Positions 48,899-58,386 of a stretch of 64,000 bases of DNA are shown piece by piece. The translations under genes were made by a program, and so were the position numbers. Position 1 is the stretch's first letter. Every line of letters starts with the position of its first letter. The notes under the pieces were generated by a model. It saw nothing but the letters and a program-made list of their open reading frames with translations, did no database searches and had not been told where the DNA came from. This DNA is from Luminiphilus sp. (GTDB taxonomy: Bacteria; Pseudomonadota; Gammaproteobacteria; Pseudomonadales; Halieaceae): contig JAQWUD010000022.1 in NCBI GenBank assembly GCA_029242325.1, positions 35,235 to 99,234 of the forward strand, read 5' to 3'.

Positions 48899-50446
48899 AT
48901 GAATGGAGCCGAATCACTCATTAACGCTTTGGCCGAACAGGGCATTGATGCCTGCTTTGCCAATCCGGGCACGTCAGAAATGCAACTCGTTGCAGCACTC
49001 GATAAGCAACCGGGTATCCGCGCAGTACTGTGCCTGTTTGAGGGGGTCGTGACGGGAGCTGCCGATGGCTATGGCCGCATGGCAGATAAACCCGCTCTCA
49101 CACTGCTTCACCTTGGGCCCGGGTTTGCCAATGGCATCGCAAACTTGCATAACGCGCAGCGAGCCAGATCCCCGATCCTCAATATGATCGGAGACCACGC
49201 AACTGATCATCTACAGCACGACGCTCCCCTCACCAGCGACATCCGAGGTCTGGCAACCCCTGTGTCACAAAGCTTTAGCGTATCCGGTAGTGCAGACTCG
49301 CTGGCACAGACAGGACTCGACGCATTGGCGGCATCCCTGCACTACCCAGGCAGTATCAGTACTTTTGTGGTGCCCGCTGATCACGCATGGAGCCCCGCCT
49401 CACATGCCTCCAGCCGACCAATTGAGGTCCCCGCAGCAGCGCGGGCCAGCGACGAGCGTATCGCGCAAATCGGCGACCTGCTTCGCGCTGGCAGCAATTC
49501 CTGTCTTTTTCTGGGCGGCCGCGCCCTCAGGGCCGAGGCGCTGCATCACGCTGGACGCATCGCAGCGGTGACGGGTTGTCGCCTGATTACAGAGACTTTC
49601 TTTGCCCGGCAAGCGAGAGGCGTAGGAAGGGTTGCCACAGAGCGTCTGGCCTATTTTGCTGAAGCGGCTACTGAACAACTCGCCGAGCTGGAGTCACTCG
49701 TGCTGGTCGGTGCGAGGGCACCGGTCTCATTCTTTGCGTATCCTGGTAAACCCAGTGTACTGGTACCCACTACCGCCACCCAGAGTACGCTTGCTGATGT
49801 GGGAGTGGATGCACTCGATGCGCTATCGCGGCTGGCTGATTATCTTGGCGCCGACCAAACTCCGGAAGTTGTTACGACACCAGCGCAATACCCGCTGGGA
49901 GAAGGCCCGATTGATGCCAACGAGTTGGGCAAAGTGATCGCTAACCGATTACCCGAGCAAGCCATCGTCTGCGATGAGGGTGCCACAAATGGTTTGGGGG
50001 CTTTCCTACTGACAAGCAATGCGCCCCCTCATGATTGGCTGACGCTCACTGGAGGCGCGATTGGACAGGGGCTACCGCTAGCGGTGGGCGCCTCAATCGC
50101 CTGCCCTGAGCAAAAAGTCATTGCGCTCGAAGCCGACGGGTCTGGCATGTACACGGTGCAGGCTTTGTGGACCATGGTTCGGGAACGGCTGGACATCACG
50201 GTCCTGATCCTCAATAACCGCTCATATGCGATTTTAAATATCGAGCTGCACCGGGTTGGCGTCGAAGCGCCTGGCCCCACCGCACTGTCGCTGCTGGATC
50301 TCAGCAATCCCGACCTGCATTGGACCGATATTGCTCAGGGCATGGGCATGGACGCCACAAAAGTCGAGAGCGTCGCAGCGCTCGATGAGGCGTTTGGGAT
50401 GTCGATGACACGCAAAGGACCATCGCTGATCGAAGTCATGGTGTAA
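48899..50446 (+). CDS. Acetolactate-synthase-like ThDP-dependent enzyme
   Basis: 515 residues, shorter than true IlvB (about 570). ThDP enzyme fold: PYR domain with catalytic E48 (LFEGVVTGAADGYGRM) and FANPGTSEMQ, a middle domain, and the PP domain with GGAIGQGLPLAVGASIACP and the metal loop EADGSGMYTVQALWT...NNRSYAIL, where the usual GDG reads ADG. Annotated in relatives as acetolactate synthase or benzoylformate-decarboxylase-like; no small regulatory subunit is adjacent. Substrate unknown. Confidence 0.83.
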   Translation: MNGAESLINALAEQGIDACFANPGTSEMQLVAALDKQPGIRAVLCLFEGVVTGAADGYGRMADKPALTLLHLGPGFANGIANLHNAQRARSPILNMIGDHATDHLQHDAPLTSDIRGLATPVSQSFSVSGSADSLAQTGLDALAASLHYPGSISTFVVPADHAWSPASHASSRPIEVPAAARASDERIAQIGDLLRAGSNSCLFLGGRALRAEALHHAGRIAAVTGCRLITETFFARQARGVGRVATERLAYFAEAATEQLAELESLVLVGARAPVSFFAYPGKPSVLVPTTATQSTLADVGVDALDALSRLADYLGADQTPEVVTTPAQYPLGEGPIDANELGKVIANRLPEQAIVCDEGATNGLGAFLLTSNAPPHDWLTLTGGAIGQGLPLAVGASIACPEQKVIALEADGSGMYTVQALWTMVRERLDITVLILNNRSYAILNIELHRVGVEAPGPTALSLLDLSNPDLHWTDIAQGMGMDATKVESVAALDEAFGMSMTRKGPSLIEVMV

Positions 50447-50499
50447 CTGAAACAGCACTGAGCGTCTCTTGAGGCCGCGCGGCGCAATAAAAGCCATAA

Positions 50500-50524
50500 C
50501 GCGGGCTGAATCTCGCCGCCCGCG
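50500..50524. terminator. GC-rich hairpin between convergent genes
   Basis: CGCGGGC (50500-50506) pairs with GCCCGCG (50518-50524) around an 11-nt loop. It lies in the 189-bp space between the convergent ThDP enzyme and FadJ-like genes. No T run follows on either strand, so a terminator role is only possible. Confidence 0.3.
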
Positions 50525-50635
50525 GGGCTAACAAGGGTGTGCACGACCTGAGTGCGCAGCCCATCTGATCGGGTGCTTATCCCTATCTTGTACTGGGCCT
50601 CACCACGGAGGTCCGTTTACAGCGGTCTCGCCGCC

Positions 50636-52783
50636 TCAGGCAAATTCTTCGCCGGCGGCTATTTTTTCGGCAACAATGGCCGGCGTACCAAAACGATCGC
50701 CATATTGGCTCGCCAGCTCAGCGCAGCGATGGCTGAATTGCTCCAGCCCATAGGTATTCACAAACTGAATCAGTCCGCCCGTCCACGCCGGCGCACCGAT
50801 CCCCATGATGGAGCCAATATTGCCGTCCGCTACCGTGCGCAGCACGCCAGTTTCCAAACATTTCAGCGCCTCTATTACCTGACGGAACAACAATCGGTCT
50901 CTAATATCGGTTTCAGCCATAGTGGCGTCGGCTCGGTAGTAGAGGTCAAACAGCCCCGGCCAAATGGCCTTGCTGCCGTCCTCGCCGTACTCGTAGAAGC
51001 CGCCACCATGGTGACGCCCTCCTCGACCGTGCTCGCCCACCATAGTGTCGATCACATCACGGGTAATCGTGCCATCCCCCCAGTTATCGAGTACGCCCAT
51101 CTCAGACCAGGTCGCCCACGCTTTGCGCGACAGTTCCAGACTCACTTCGTCGTAGACTGCAAGGGGTCCAACTGGCATACCGATCGCTTTCCCGAGATTA
51201 TCGATCTGAACAGGATGAATACCCTCGGTCAGCAAACGCACGCCCTCGTCAAGATAGGTACCAAAGGTACGGGACGTGAAGAAGCCCAGAGAGTCATTCA
51301 CCACGATCGGCGTCTTGCGGATTTGCTTGGTGTAATCAAAAGCCTTGGCGAGGGCAAGATCACTGGTACGTTTTCCCATGATGATTTCGACTAACGGCAT
51401 CTTGTCGACTGGAGAGAAAAAGTGAATGCCGACGAAGTTTTCAGCGTTGGTGCTCCCCTCCGCCAACTGCGTAATCGGCAAGGTCGAGGTATTGGAACCC
51501 CACACACCGCCCTCTGCGAGGCAAGGTTCCAGTTCTTGGGTGATCTGGTGTTTGAGCGCCATATTTTCAAAGACCGCCTCGATGATGAGGTCACAGCCCT
51601 CAAGGTCGCTACTTTCCGCTGTCGGCTTGATCAGGCCCAGCACCTGTTGGGCCCTCTCCTCGGTCATGCGGCCGCGCGCCACACGCTTATTTAACAGCGC
51701 CTCGCTATAGGCCTTACCTTTATCGGCGGCCTCCTGAGACACATCTTTGAGAATGACCTCGATCCCCGCCATCGCTGATACATAGGCAATGCCCTGACCC
51801 ATCATGCCTGCACCCAGCACGCCCACTTTCTCAGTCGTTTGTGGCGCAACATCCTTGGGACGCGAGGCCCCCCCATTGATTTGGTTCAGATTAAAAAAGA
51901 ACGTATTGATCATGTTCTTCGCTACGGGAGTCAAAGCAAGCTCAGTGAGGCCGCGACTCTCAATCCGCATGGCGGTATCAAAATCCACGCGCATGGCAGA
52001 AACCGCGACATCCAGAATCTTGACGGGCGCGGGTAACAAACCCCGGGTCTTCTGAGCGACCATGGCCGACGCAACCGGCAGCATTTGCGCGACGCCCGGA
52101 TGATTAGCATTCCCCCCCGGAATCTTGTAACCCTTGATATCCCAAGGCTGAGTGCAAGCAGCTTCGTTCTCGTGATTCTCCGAGATCCATGTTTTGGCGC
52201 GCGGAATCAGACCATCAAGGCTATCGACCGTCTCATGAATCAACCCCGACGCTTTGGCTTTTGCAGGTTCGACGCGCTTACCCTCAATCAAATATTCATT
52301 TGAGGCCATAAGCCCCATGAGATAAATCGTCTTGACCACGCCTCCGCCACCGGGCAGCAAGCCGAGCGTCACTTCAGGGAATCCTAGCTGCACTGCTTTG
52401 TTATCCCAGGCGATGCGGTAATGACATGCCAATGCCAACTCCAGACCGCCGCCCAACGCCGCACCGTTAATCGCAGCCACAACCGGCTTACCGAGCTTCT
52501 CGAGCCGCCTAAATTCTGCCTTAATGGCCTGCGCTTCGTTAAAGAACGTTTCCGCGTTTTCCTGTGTAACCAGACACAGCGAGTTGAGATCTCCTCCAGC
52601 AAAGAAAGTTTTTTTTGCCGAGGCCAGCACCACGCCCATCAATCCGGTTTCAGCTTCGAGCTTCTTCACCGTATCGCGAAGGGCCGGCAGAAACACGGCC
52701 GACATCGAGTTCACCGCACCCTCCATATCCATGGTGACGGTGACGATGCCGGCGGCGTCTTTATCGTAATTAAATCCAGTCAT
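50636..52783 (-). CDS. Bifunctional enoyl-CoA hydratase / 3-hydroxyacyl-CoA dehydrogenase (FadJ/FadB-like)
   Basis: 715 residues. N-terminal crotonase domain (FFAGGDLNSL; AINGAALGGGLELALACHYRIA; TLGLLPGGGGVVKT with catalytic Glu region), then a Rossmann NAD domain (GVLGAGMMGQGIAYVSAMAGIEV) and the dehydrogenase C-terminal pair (FVGIHFFSPVDKMPLVEII; VNDSLGFFTSRTF). Carries out the middle two beta-oxidation steps. Follows the thiolase gene by 29 bp, so they should act as one complex. Confidence 0.93.
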   Translation of the reverse strand: MTGFNYDKDAAGIVTVTMDMEGAVNSMSAVFLPALRDTVKKLEAETGLMGVVLASAKKTFFAGGDLNSLCLVTQENAETFFNEAQAIKAEFRRLEKLGKPVVAAINGAALGGGLELALACHYRIAWDNKAVQLGFPEVTLGLLPGGGGVVKTIYLMGLMASNEYLIEGKRVEPAKAKASGLIHETVDSLDGLIPRAKTWISENHENEAACTQPWDIKGYKIPGGNANHPGVAQMLPVASAMVAQKTRGLLPAPVKILDVAVSAMRVDFDTAMRIESRGLTELALTPVAKNMINTFFFNLNQINGGASRPKDVAPQTTEKVGVLGAGMMGQGIAYVSAMAGIEVILKDVSQEAADKGKAYSEALLNKRVARGRMTEERAQQVLGLIKPTAESSDLEGCDLIIEAVFENMALKHQITQELEPCLAEGGVWGSNTSTLPITQLAEGSTNAENFVGIHFFSPVDKMPLVEIIMGKRTSDLALAKAFDYTKQIRKTPIVVNDSLGFFTSRTFGTYLDEGVRLLTEGIHPVQIDNLGKAIGMPVGPLAVYDEVSLELSRKAWATWSEMGVLDNWGDGTITRDVIDTMVGEHGRGGRHHGGGFYEYGEDGSKAIWPGLFDLYYRADATMAETDIRDRLLFRQVIEALKCLETGVLRTVADGNIGSIMGIGAPAWTGGLIQFVNTYGLEQFSHRCAELASQYGDRFGTPAIVAEKIAAGEEFA

Positions 52784-52812
52784 ACTGCGTAAGTTCCCTT
52801 TATCTGTATCGC

Positions 52813-54021
52813 TCAGACGCGCTCAATGATCGTCGAAATACCCATCCCACCGCCAACACACAATGACAACATGGCGCGCTTGGCGTCACGGCGCTCCAGC
52901 TCATCGAGAACAGTGCTGACAAGACACCCGCCCGTGGCACCCAGCGGGTGGCCCATCGCGATCGCACCGCCATTCACATTGGTGATCTCCAGATCGAGAT
53001 CAAGATCTTTCATATATCGCAGGACAACGGAGGCGAACGCCTCGTTAATCTCCCAAAGATCAATGTCCGCTGGCGTCAAACCGGCCTTGTCGAGACACTT
53101 TCTGGCGGCGGGCCCGGGACCCGTCAGCATAATAATCGGGTCTGTCGCCAGTACAGCGGTTGCCAAAATACGACCGCGCGGCTTGAGGCCCAAATCGTTA
53201 CCCGCTTTTTCGCTGCCCACCATCACTGCACTCGCACCATCGACAATGCCCGAGGAGTTACCGGGGGTGTGTACGTGATCGATCCTGTCCAGCATGTTGT
53301 ATTTGGCGAGAATTACATCATCAAAGCCCATGCTGCCGGGCACTTCAAACGAGGGCTTCAGCCCGGCAAGCCCTTCGACTGTCGTATCCGGCTTGATAAA
53401 ATCGTCGCGCTTCAAAATGGTGACACCGCTACTGTCCTTAACGGGAACGACCGAGCGATCGAACCAACCGTTATCGCGAGCATGGGCAGCGCGCTGCTGA
53501 GACGTGACAGCGTACTGATCAACATCCTCTCTGGCCCAACCCGCCAGCGTTGCGATCGTATCGGCACCAATCCCTTGTGGCACAAATCCGGTTTTGACCG
53601 CGAATTCTGGATCACCTGCCATGGCTCCGCCGTTAGAACCCATGGGCACTCGAGACATGGATTCAACACCACCAGCCACGACCAGATCTTCCCAGCCCGA
53701 CGCTATCTTCTGAGCAGCAATGTTGACGGCTTCTAACCCGGAGGCGCAAAACCGATCCAGCTGCACGCCAGGAACCGATTCATCCCATTCTGCATTCTGA
53801 ACCACCATCTTGGCCACATCGGACCCCTGCTCCCCGACGGGAGAAACGCAGCCCATCACAACATCATCAACATAGCTGGTGTCCAAATCGTGTCGCCCTT
53901 GCAACTCGACCAGGAGCCCGGCCGCCAGATCAATGGGTTTGACCTCATGAAGCGTCCCAGTGGACTTACCTTTGCTGCGCGGGGTGCGCACTGCATCATA
54001 GATGTAAACAGCGTTGGGCAT
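52813..54021 (-). CDS. Acetyl-CoA C-acyltransferase (thiolase, FadI/FadA-like)
   Basis: 402 residues. Thiolase with nucleophile Cys in [22 protein letters not shown] His site and the C-terminal CVGGGMGIS Cys. Ends beta-oxidation by cutting 3-ketoacyl-CoA to acetyl-CoA. First gene of the pair with the FadJ-like enzyme. Divergent from xdhC over 285 bp with no identifiable gene. Confidence 0.93.
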   Translation of the reverse strand: MPNAVYIYDAVRTPRSKGKSTGTLHEVKPIDLAAGLLVELQGRHDLDTSYVDDVVMGCVSPVGEQGSDVAKMVVQNAEWDESVPGVQLDRFCASGLEAVNIAAQKIASGWEDLVVAGGVESMSRVPMGSNGGAMAGDPEFAVKTGFVPQGIGADTIATLAGWAREDVDQYAVTSQQRAAHARDNGWFDRSVVPVKDSSGVTILKRDDFIKPDTTVEGLAGLKPSFEVPGSMGFDDVILAKYNMLDRIDHVHTPGNSSGIVDGASAVMVGSEKAGNDLGLKPRGRILATAVLATDPIIMLTGPGPAARKCLDKAGLTPADIDLWEINEAFASVVLRYMKDLDLDLEITNVNGGAIAMGHPLGATGGCLVSTVLDELERRDAKRAMLSLCVGGGMGISTIIERV

Positions 54022-54306
54022 GTTAGGCTACCTGTTATGGTGGAGTGATAAAGTGAGGCCGCATATGATGCGATATTGGCAACTGTTATGCCAACACTTT
54101 CCTGACAAGGATCACTGTCGGAATCAGAACGGTTGTCAGCAGAGCCGGACCCATTCTCCAGATACGGCCTGAGTCCCCTACACTTGGTGCAGCACCGCCA
54201 TCTGATAAAAAGTGATATCAGCGCTATCTGACGCCAACAAGGCCAAGACACTATTTCACGCGACTCCATGCGACACGCCACTCATTGGACACACCGCTGA
54301 CAGCCC

Positions 54307-55290
54307 ATGACCTCCACCGACCTCGCCATTCTCGCTTGCCTGCTCGAATCGTTAAATCGGGGAGAGCAGCCGTGGCTCGTAACGGTTATCGCTACGGTGG
54401 GCTCGTCACCCAGACCCGTGGGTTCACTGGTTGCATTCCGAGCTGATGGATCACAGATCGGCAGCGTATCAGGAGGATGCGTTGAAGAAGATCTGATTGA
54501 ACGCCTACTCGCTGGAACCTTTTCTGGACCCCAAGTTCACCGCACCGAGTATGGTGTGAGCGCCGAAGACAATGAAAAATGGGGGTTGCCCTGTGGTGGC
54601 CGTCTCGAACTAGCAGTGCAACAGCTCGATGCCAAAGATGGCGACTGGATCGGGCTAGCCAAGCAGAGCATGGAGGAGAGGAAAACCCTTCGCCGTGAAG
54701 TCAATCTGTCGACCGGCGAGAGCATACTCCAGTCACAAGACCGATTTGAGCCGCTCGCTATGTCAAAAAGCACCCTCGCACACTGCCTGGGGCCGCGGCA
54801 TCGCCTACTGCTGGTGGGTGCGGGGCAACTCGCCGCTAGCTTGAGCACGCTGGCGATGGCGATGGATTACGAAATCATCCTCGCCGACTCACGGGAGTGG
54901 GCGCTCGAGCAATGGCAAGGGCCAGAGGTCACGAAGGTGCTCGGACTTCCCGACGACATTGTCCGAGAGCACGCCGGTGACGAGCACTGTGCTGTTATTA
55001 CGCTGAGCCATGATCCCCGTGTCGATGACATGGCACTGATGGAAGCGCTGGAGTCATGCGCTTGGTTCATAGGCGCCCTTGGATCAGTTCGCACAACTCA
55101 GAAAAGAAGAGAGAGACTGGCTCGACTGGGAGTGAGTGAGGCCGCGCTGGACAGACTGCAAGCCCCCGTAGGTCTGCCCATAGGCTCTAAAAGTGCTATG
55201 GAAATCGCCGTCTCTATCATGGCGCAGCTCACTCAACTGCGACGTGAGTATCAAATCGCCAACCCGGAAAAGGGCTCCCTCAATGGATAG
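54307..55290 (+). CDS. XdhC/CoxI family molybdenum-enzyme maturation protein
   Basis: 327 residues. N-terminal XdhC-CoxI domain (VTVIATVGSSPRPVGSLVAF; GSVSGGCVEEDLIE) and a Rossmann C-terminal domain (LLLVGAGQLAASLSTLAMAM; TLSHDPRVDDMALMEAL; GALGSVRTTQKRRERL). Members load sulfurated molybdenum cofactor into xanthine or CO dehydrogenase family enzymes. None of those enzymes is in the window. Overlaps the next gene by 8 bp. Confidence 0.88.
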   Translation: MTSTDLAILACLLESLNRGEQPWLVTVIATVGSSPRPVGSLVAFRADGSQIGSVSGGCVEEDLIERLLAGTFSGPQVHRTEYGVSAEDNEKWGLPCGGRLELAVQQLDAKDGDWIGLAKQSMEERKTLRREVNLSTGESILQSQDRFEPLAMSKSTLAHCLGPRHRLLLVGAGQLAASLSTLAMAMDYEIILADSREWALEQWQGPEVTKVLGLPDDIVREHAGDEHCAVITLSHDPRVDDMALMEALESCAWFIGALGSVRTTQKRRERLARLGVSEAALDRLQAPVGLPIGSKSAMEIAVSIMAQLTQLRREYQIANPEKGSLNG

Positions 55291-56191
55291 CGTACTCACA
55301 TCAACATTGACGTTGATGCAAGAAGACTGGGTCATCTTTGCCCTGCCCGTCTTCTTCCTGGCGATCTTTATTGAGTGGCGGGTGGCATCACTTAAGGCTC
55401 AGGCCCTCTACGACAAGCACGACTTTTTAGCGTCAATGGGTGTGATGTTGCTGACCGTGATTGTTGATGTAGCTCCCAAAATTTCAGGAATCATGCTGAT
55501 GTTTGTCTGTTGGCAAGCTTCCCCCCTCAGGGACGTGGTGCAACATACTCCCCTTTGGTGGCTCATCCTGTTCCTTCTGGACGACCTGACTTACTATGGC
55601 TTCCATCGCGCCAATCACGAGATCCGAGTCCTCTGGGCGGGCCACGTATCGCATCACAATTCTGAGTTTTACAACTACGGGACGGCGTTGCGCCAAGGCG
55701 TGGGGGAAAGGGTAGTCAAGTATCTATTCTGGTGCCCTCTGGCATTACTGGGTTTTGACCCCGTGATGATTATCACGATGATGAGCATTAGCTTGATTTA
55801 TCAGTTCTGGCTCCACACAGAGACCATTCGCACATTGCCGGAATGGTTCGAGTGGCTTTTCAACACCCCGTCTCACCACCGGGTGCACCACGCATCGAAT
55901 ATCCGCTATCTGGATCGCAACCATGCCGGCGTGCTGATTATCTGGGACCGCCTCTTTGGGACGTTCAGTGCCGAAATTGAAGCCGAACCGGTCCGCTACG
56001 GATTGACCCGTAATATTAAAACCCGCCATCCGCTCACAGTGGCGTTTGGCGAATATGTGGACATATGGCGCGACCTGCGTCGCACCCATTCCTGGTGGGA
56101 TGGCCTTCGTTATCTGGCTCTGGCGCCGGGATGGGAGCATGACGGCGAAGACAAACGCTCCAACACGCTGCGGCGGAACCTCAGTCCATGA
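55283..56191 (+). CDS. Sterol desaturase / fatty acid hydroxylase family protein
   Basis: 302 residues from ATG at 55283; the frame open from 55193 lies within xdhC. Membrane protein with about four to six helices and the di-iron histidine boxes HRANH, HVSHH and HHRVHH (with a further HTE). Hydroxylates or desaturates a sterol, fatty acid or carotenoid; in a phototroph a carotenoid is possible but unproven. Start overlaps xdhC by 8 bp, stop abuts the convergent small membrane protein. Confidence 0.88.
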   Translation: MDSVLTSTLTLMQEDWVIFALPVFFLAIFIEWRVASLKAQALYDKHDFLASMGVMLLTVIVDVAPKISGIMLMFVCWQASPLRDVVQHTPLWWLILFLLDDLTYYGFHRANHEIRVLWAGHVSHHNSEFYNYGTALRQGVGERVVKYLFWCPLALLGFDPVMIITMMSISLIYQFWLHTETIRTLPEWFEWLFNTPSHHRVHHASNIRYLDRNHAGVLIIWDRLFGTFSAEIEAEPVRYGLTRNIKTRHPLTVAFGEYVDIWRDLRRTHSWWDGLRYLALAPGWEHDGEDKRSNTLRRNLSP

Positions 56192-56515
56192 CTATCCCGC
56201 TGGGTGCAATACCCGCACACCGATGGAGGCGCGAGCATACTCGTAGCGATCCTTCGACAATAAGAACAAAAGAACCAACAACATAGCACTCAACGGCATC
56301 GCGAGATAAACAGTGTTGAGCCCAGTGAGGTCATGCCGCGTTACATTTCCAAAGCTCAGTGGCTGTCGCAGCAGTGCAGCGATCATGGGGAAGGCAAGTG
56401 CAAAAAGCAGCGCACCCAATAGTCCACCCAAGACAGCCCAGCCAACACCAAAAATTACACCACCGATGGGCCAAGCCGCGAAATGCGGCAAGGTAGGGCT
56501 TTCGCCTCGACTCAC
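56192..56515 (-). CDS. Small hypothetical membrane protein
   Basis: 107 residues with two or three hydrophobic segments (14-48 and 69-87) separated by a polar loop. Its stop directly follows the sterol desaturase stop on the other strand. No family recognised; the good hydrophobic pattern and tight junction favour a real gene over a shadow. Confidence 0.5.
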   Translation of the reverse strand: MSRGESPTLPHFAAWPIGGVIFGVGWAVLGGLLGALLFALAFPMIAALLRQPLSFGNVTRHDLTGLNTVYLAMPLSAMLLVLLFLLSKDRYEYARASIGVRVLHPAG

Positions 56516-56674
56516 CGAATGCGGGTCGCCACATGCCCGGCATGGAACCTTGATCCTTCGCGGGTCGTCACTATGGCACCGCAGCGCAACCCGAATGGCG
56601 GGTGGGAATAGGGCCGCAACGGCGCTTCTAAAGTGTCTGCGCTCACACTATAGTCACAGCGGTCAAAGAGCCTG

Positions 56675-56687
56675 ACAGGTAACCTGT
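56675..56687. promoter_or_regulatory. Palindrome at the P450 start
   Basis: ACAGGTAACCTGT is a perfect 6-bp inverted repeat around one base. It spans the likely ribosome site (AGG) and ends one base before the P450 ATG at 56689. It resembles a small regulator operator, but no regulator gene is next to it. Confidence 0.4.
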
Positions 56688-56688
56688 G

Positions 56689-57969
56689 ATGAGTGACTCG
56701 CCCGCCAGCAGCGTCAACCTATTTGACCTTGAAACACAGCGCTGCCCTTATGATGCTTACAAAACCCTGCGCGACGAAGCCCCAGTCTATCAATGCCCCA
56801 CCACGGGCATGTATGTCATTACCCGCTTCGATGATGTCAGGCAGATCCTGACCGACACCGAGCACTTCACCAACGAGACCGCTTATCTGACTGACGCCAC
56901 AGAGCCTAGCCCACGCGCCTTAGCGGTTCGCAATACTTTTCAAGAAGAAGGGTGGGTGCCAGCCAAAACGCTGAATGGTCGTGACGACCCTGACCATAAA
57001 GCGGTCCGTTCAGTTTTCAGCGATGCTTTCCGGCCGAAGAAAATCCAAGCGCTGGAAGACGAGGTGCGTGATCTGGCCGGCCAACTGATTGATGACTTCA
57101 TTGATAGGGGGCACTGCGAGTGGGTCAGACAATTCGCTATACCGCTACCCCTGCTTATCATAGGAAAGCAAATGGGGGCCAACCCGGAAGACATCTGGCA
57201 CATCAAAGAATGGACAGAGGCTTTTTTTCATCGCATCAGCCTCATGCAGTCCGAAAAAGAAGAGCTGATCTCGGTTCGAAAAGAAATAGAGGCGCAGCAT
57301 TACTTTCAGCCCATTTTCGAGCGCCTGAGGATCAACCCGGATGACTCTCTGTTGAGCGCGCTGGTCAATACCGTGATTGAAGAATGGGGGCGACCGCTCA
57401 ATGACAATGAGCTCCATGCCGAAATGATGGCAGACACTTTCGTGGGCGGATCCGAGACAACAACTAATGCGATCTCTGCCGGCGTAAAGCTGTTGATTGA
57501 GAATCCCCTGGCATGGGAACAACTCAAATCGGACCCTGATCGCTATTTGAAGGTGTTCATAGAGGAAGTGCTAAGACTGGAATCACCTGTGCTAAGACTG
57601 GAATCACCTGTGCAAAGCCTGATGCGCGCTACAGCCAAGGACGTTGAGCTGAGCGGCGTGATGATTTCGGCGGGCAGTTTGATCAACATTCGTTTCGCAG
57701 CCGCTAATCGCGATGAGCGACGCTTTGACAATCCCGACGTCATTGACCTCGACCGTCCGCATCCGGGGGGACACATGGCATTTGGCTCAGGGAAACACCA
57801 CTGTCTTGGCGCTCCGCTCGCGCGCCGCGAGCTGCACTGGTCATTTAAAGCACTGGTGGATCGGATCGATTCGATGTGGTTCGCTGAAGGTAAAAACGAT
57901 TTCAGCTATCACCCACACTATTTACTGCGTGCGATGAAGTCGTTACACATTGAATTCAAGACCAGATAG
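56689..57969 (+). CDS. Cytochrome P450 with 7-residue tandem duplication
   Basis: 426 residues. Soluble bacterial P450: I-helix FVGGSETTTNA with the oxygen-activating acid/Thr, K-helix ExxR in EEVLRLESPV, and haem loop FGSGKHHCLGAPLARRE with Cys372 as thiolate ligand. A heptad VLRLESP occurs twice in a row (about residues 294-307), just after ExxR, from an exact 21-bp duplication. That would displace the loop after the K-helix and may cripple the enzyme. GTG at 56686 is an alternative start. Substrate unknown; relatives hydroxylate terpenes, steroids or alkyl chains. Redox partners are not encoded nearby. Confidence 0.88.
   Translation: MSDSPASSVNLFDLETQRCPYDAYKTLRDEAPVYQCPTTGMYVITRFDDVRQILTDTEHFTNETAYLTDATEPSPRALAVRNTFQEEGWVPAKTLNGRDDPDHKAVRSVFSDAFRPKKIQALEDEVRDLAGQLIDDFIDRGHCEWVRQFAIPLPLLIIGKQMGANPEDIWHIKEWTEAFFHRISLMQSEKEELISVRKEIEAQHYFQPIFERLRINPDDSLLSALVNTVIEEWGRPLNDNELHAEMMADTFVGGSETTTNAISAGVKLLIENPLAWEQLKSDPDRYLKVFIEEVLRLESPVLRLESPVQSLMRATAKDVELSGVMISAGSLINIRFAAANRDERRFDNPDVIDLDRPHPGGHMAFGSGKHHCLGAPLARRELHWSFKALVDRIDSMWFAEGKNDFSYHPHYLLRAMKSLHIEFKTR
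57568..57609. repeat. Two identical 21-bp tandem copies inside the P450 gene
   Basis: The unit (57568-57588) is followed at once by an identical copy (57589-57609). It is in frame and gives a doubled VLRLESP. Identity at every base, including synonymous positions, points to a recent slippage event. Confidence 0.95.
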
Positions 57970-57982
57970 GCACCGGATCACG

Positions 57983-58380
57983 CTAAACCCTACCAGCCCA
58001 CCACTGCGGCATCAGAATCGGAAACAGCGCTTCAGTATTGCGCAGCGCATCGCTGGCGCCTGCAGGTAACGAGGGGTTCTCTGTCGGTGGAAGTTCACAG
58101 GCGCCTTGAACGGGACCAAGATATTCCAACTCAACGCTGGCCGACACGTCCTCAAAGTCATGCCCCTCGTGGTAATCCGAGGCCTGATGAAGGTAAAACG
58201 CCCCCTTGTCCTCGGACGAGAGCAAGCAATAGTAGTGCAGCGGCTTGGGGGCTTTGAAATACTCGTACCGAAAACCTGCTCCTCTTGCTCAAACGTCTGG
58301 CGCACCATATCGGCCATGATGGCCTCCCATTGCGCCTCTTTGCCGGGCTTTATTTCGAGGTGAGCGAGGATCGTCGCCAT
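57983..58380 (-). pseudogene. Antibiotic-biosynthesis-monooxygenase-fold protein, frameshifted
   Basis: From ATG at 58380 the frame begins MATILAHLEIKPGKEAQWEAIM, a typical ABM-type ferredoxin-fold strand and helix. Around 58265-58275 (after EEQVF) one base appears to be missing; a shift restores KPLHYYCLLSSEDKGAFYLHQASDYHE and runs to the stop at 57983. The joined protein is about 132 residues. Small members often act as monooxygenases or accessory proteins. It begins 6 bp after the broken P450 and is the third damaged or altered gene in a row. Confidence 0.75.
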
Positions 58381-58386
58381 GAAGAA

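Noticed and set aside
50552..51394. 280-residue plus-strand ORF opposite the FadJ-like gene
   Set aside because: Opposite strand encodes a full two-domain beta-oxidation enzyme; this frame shows no recognisable motif.
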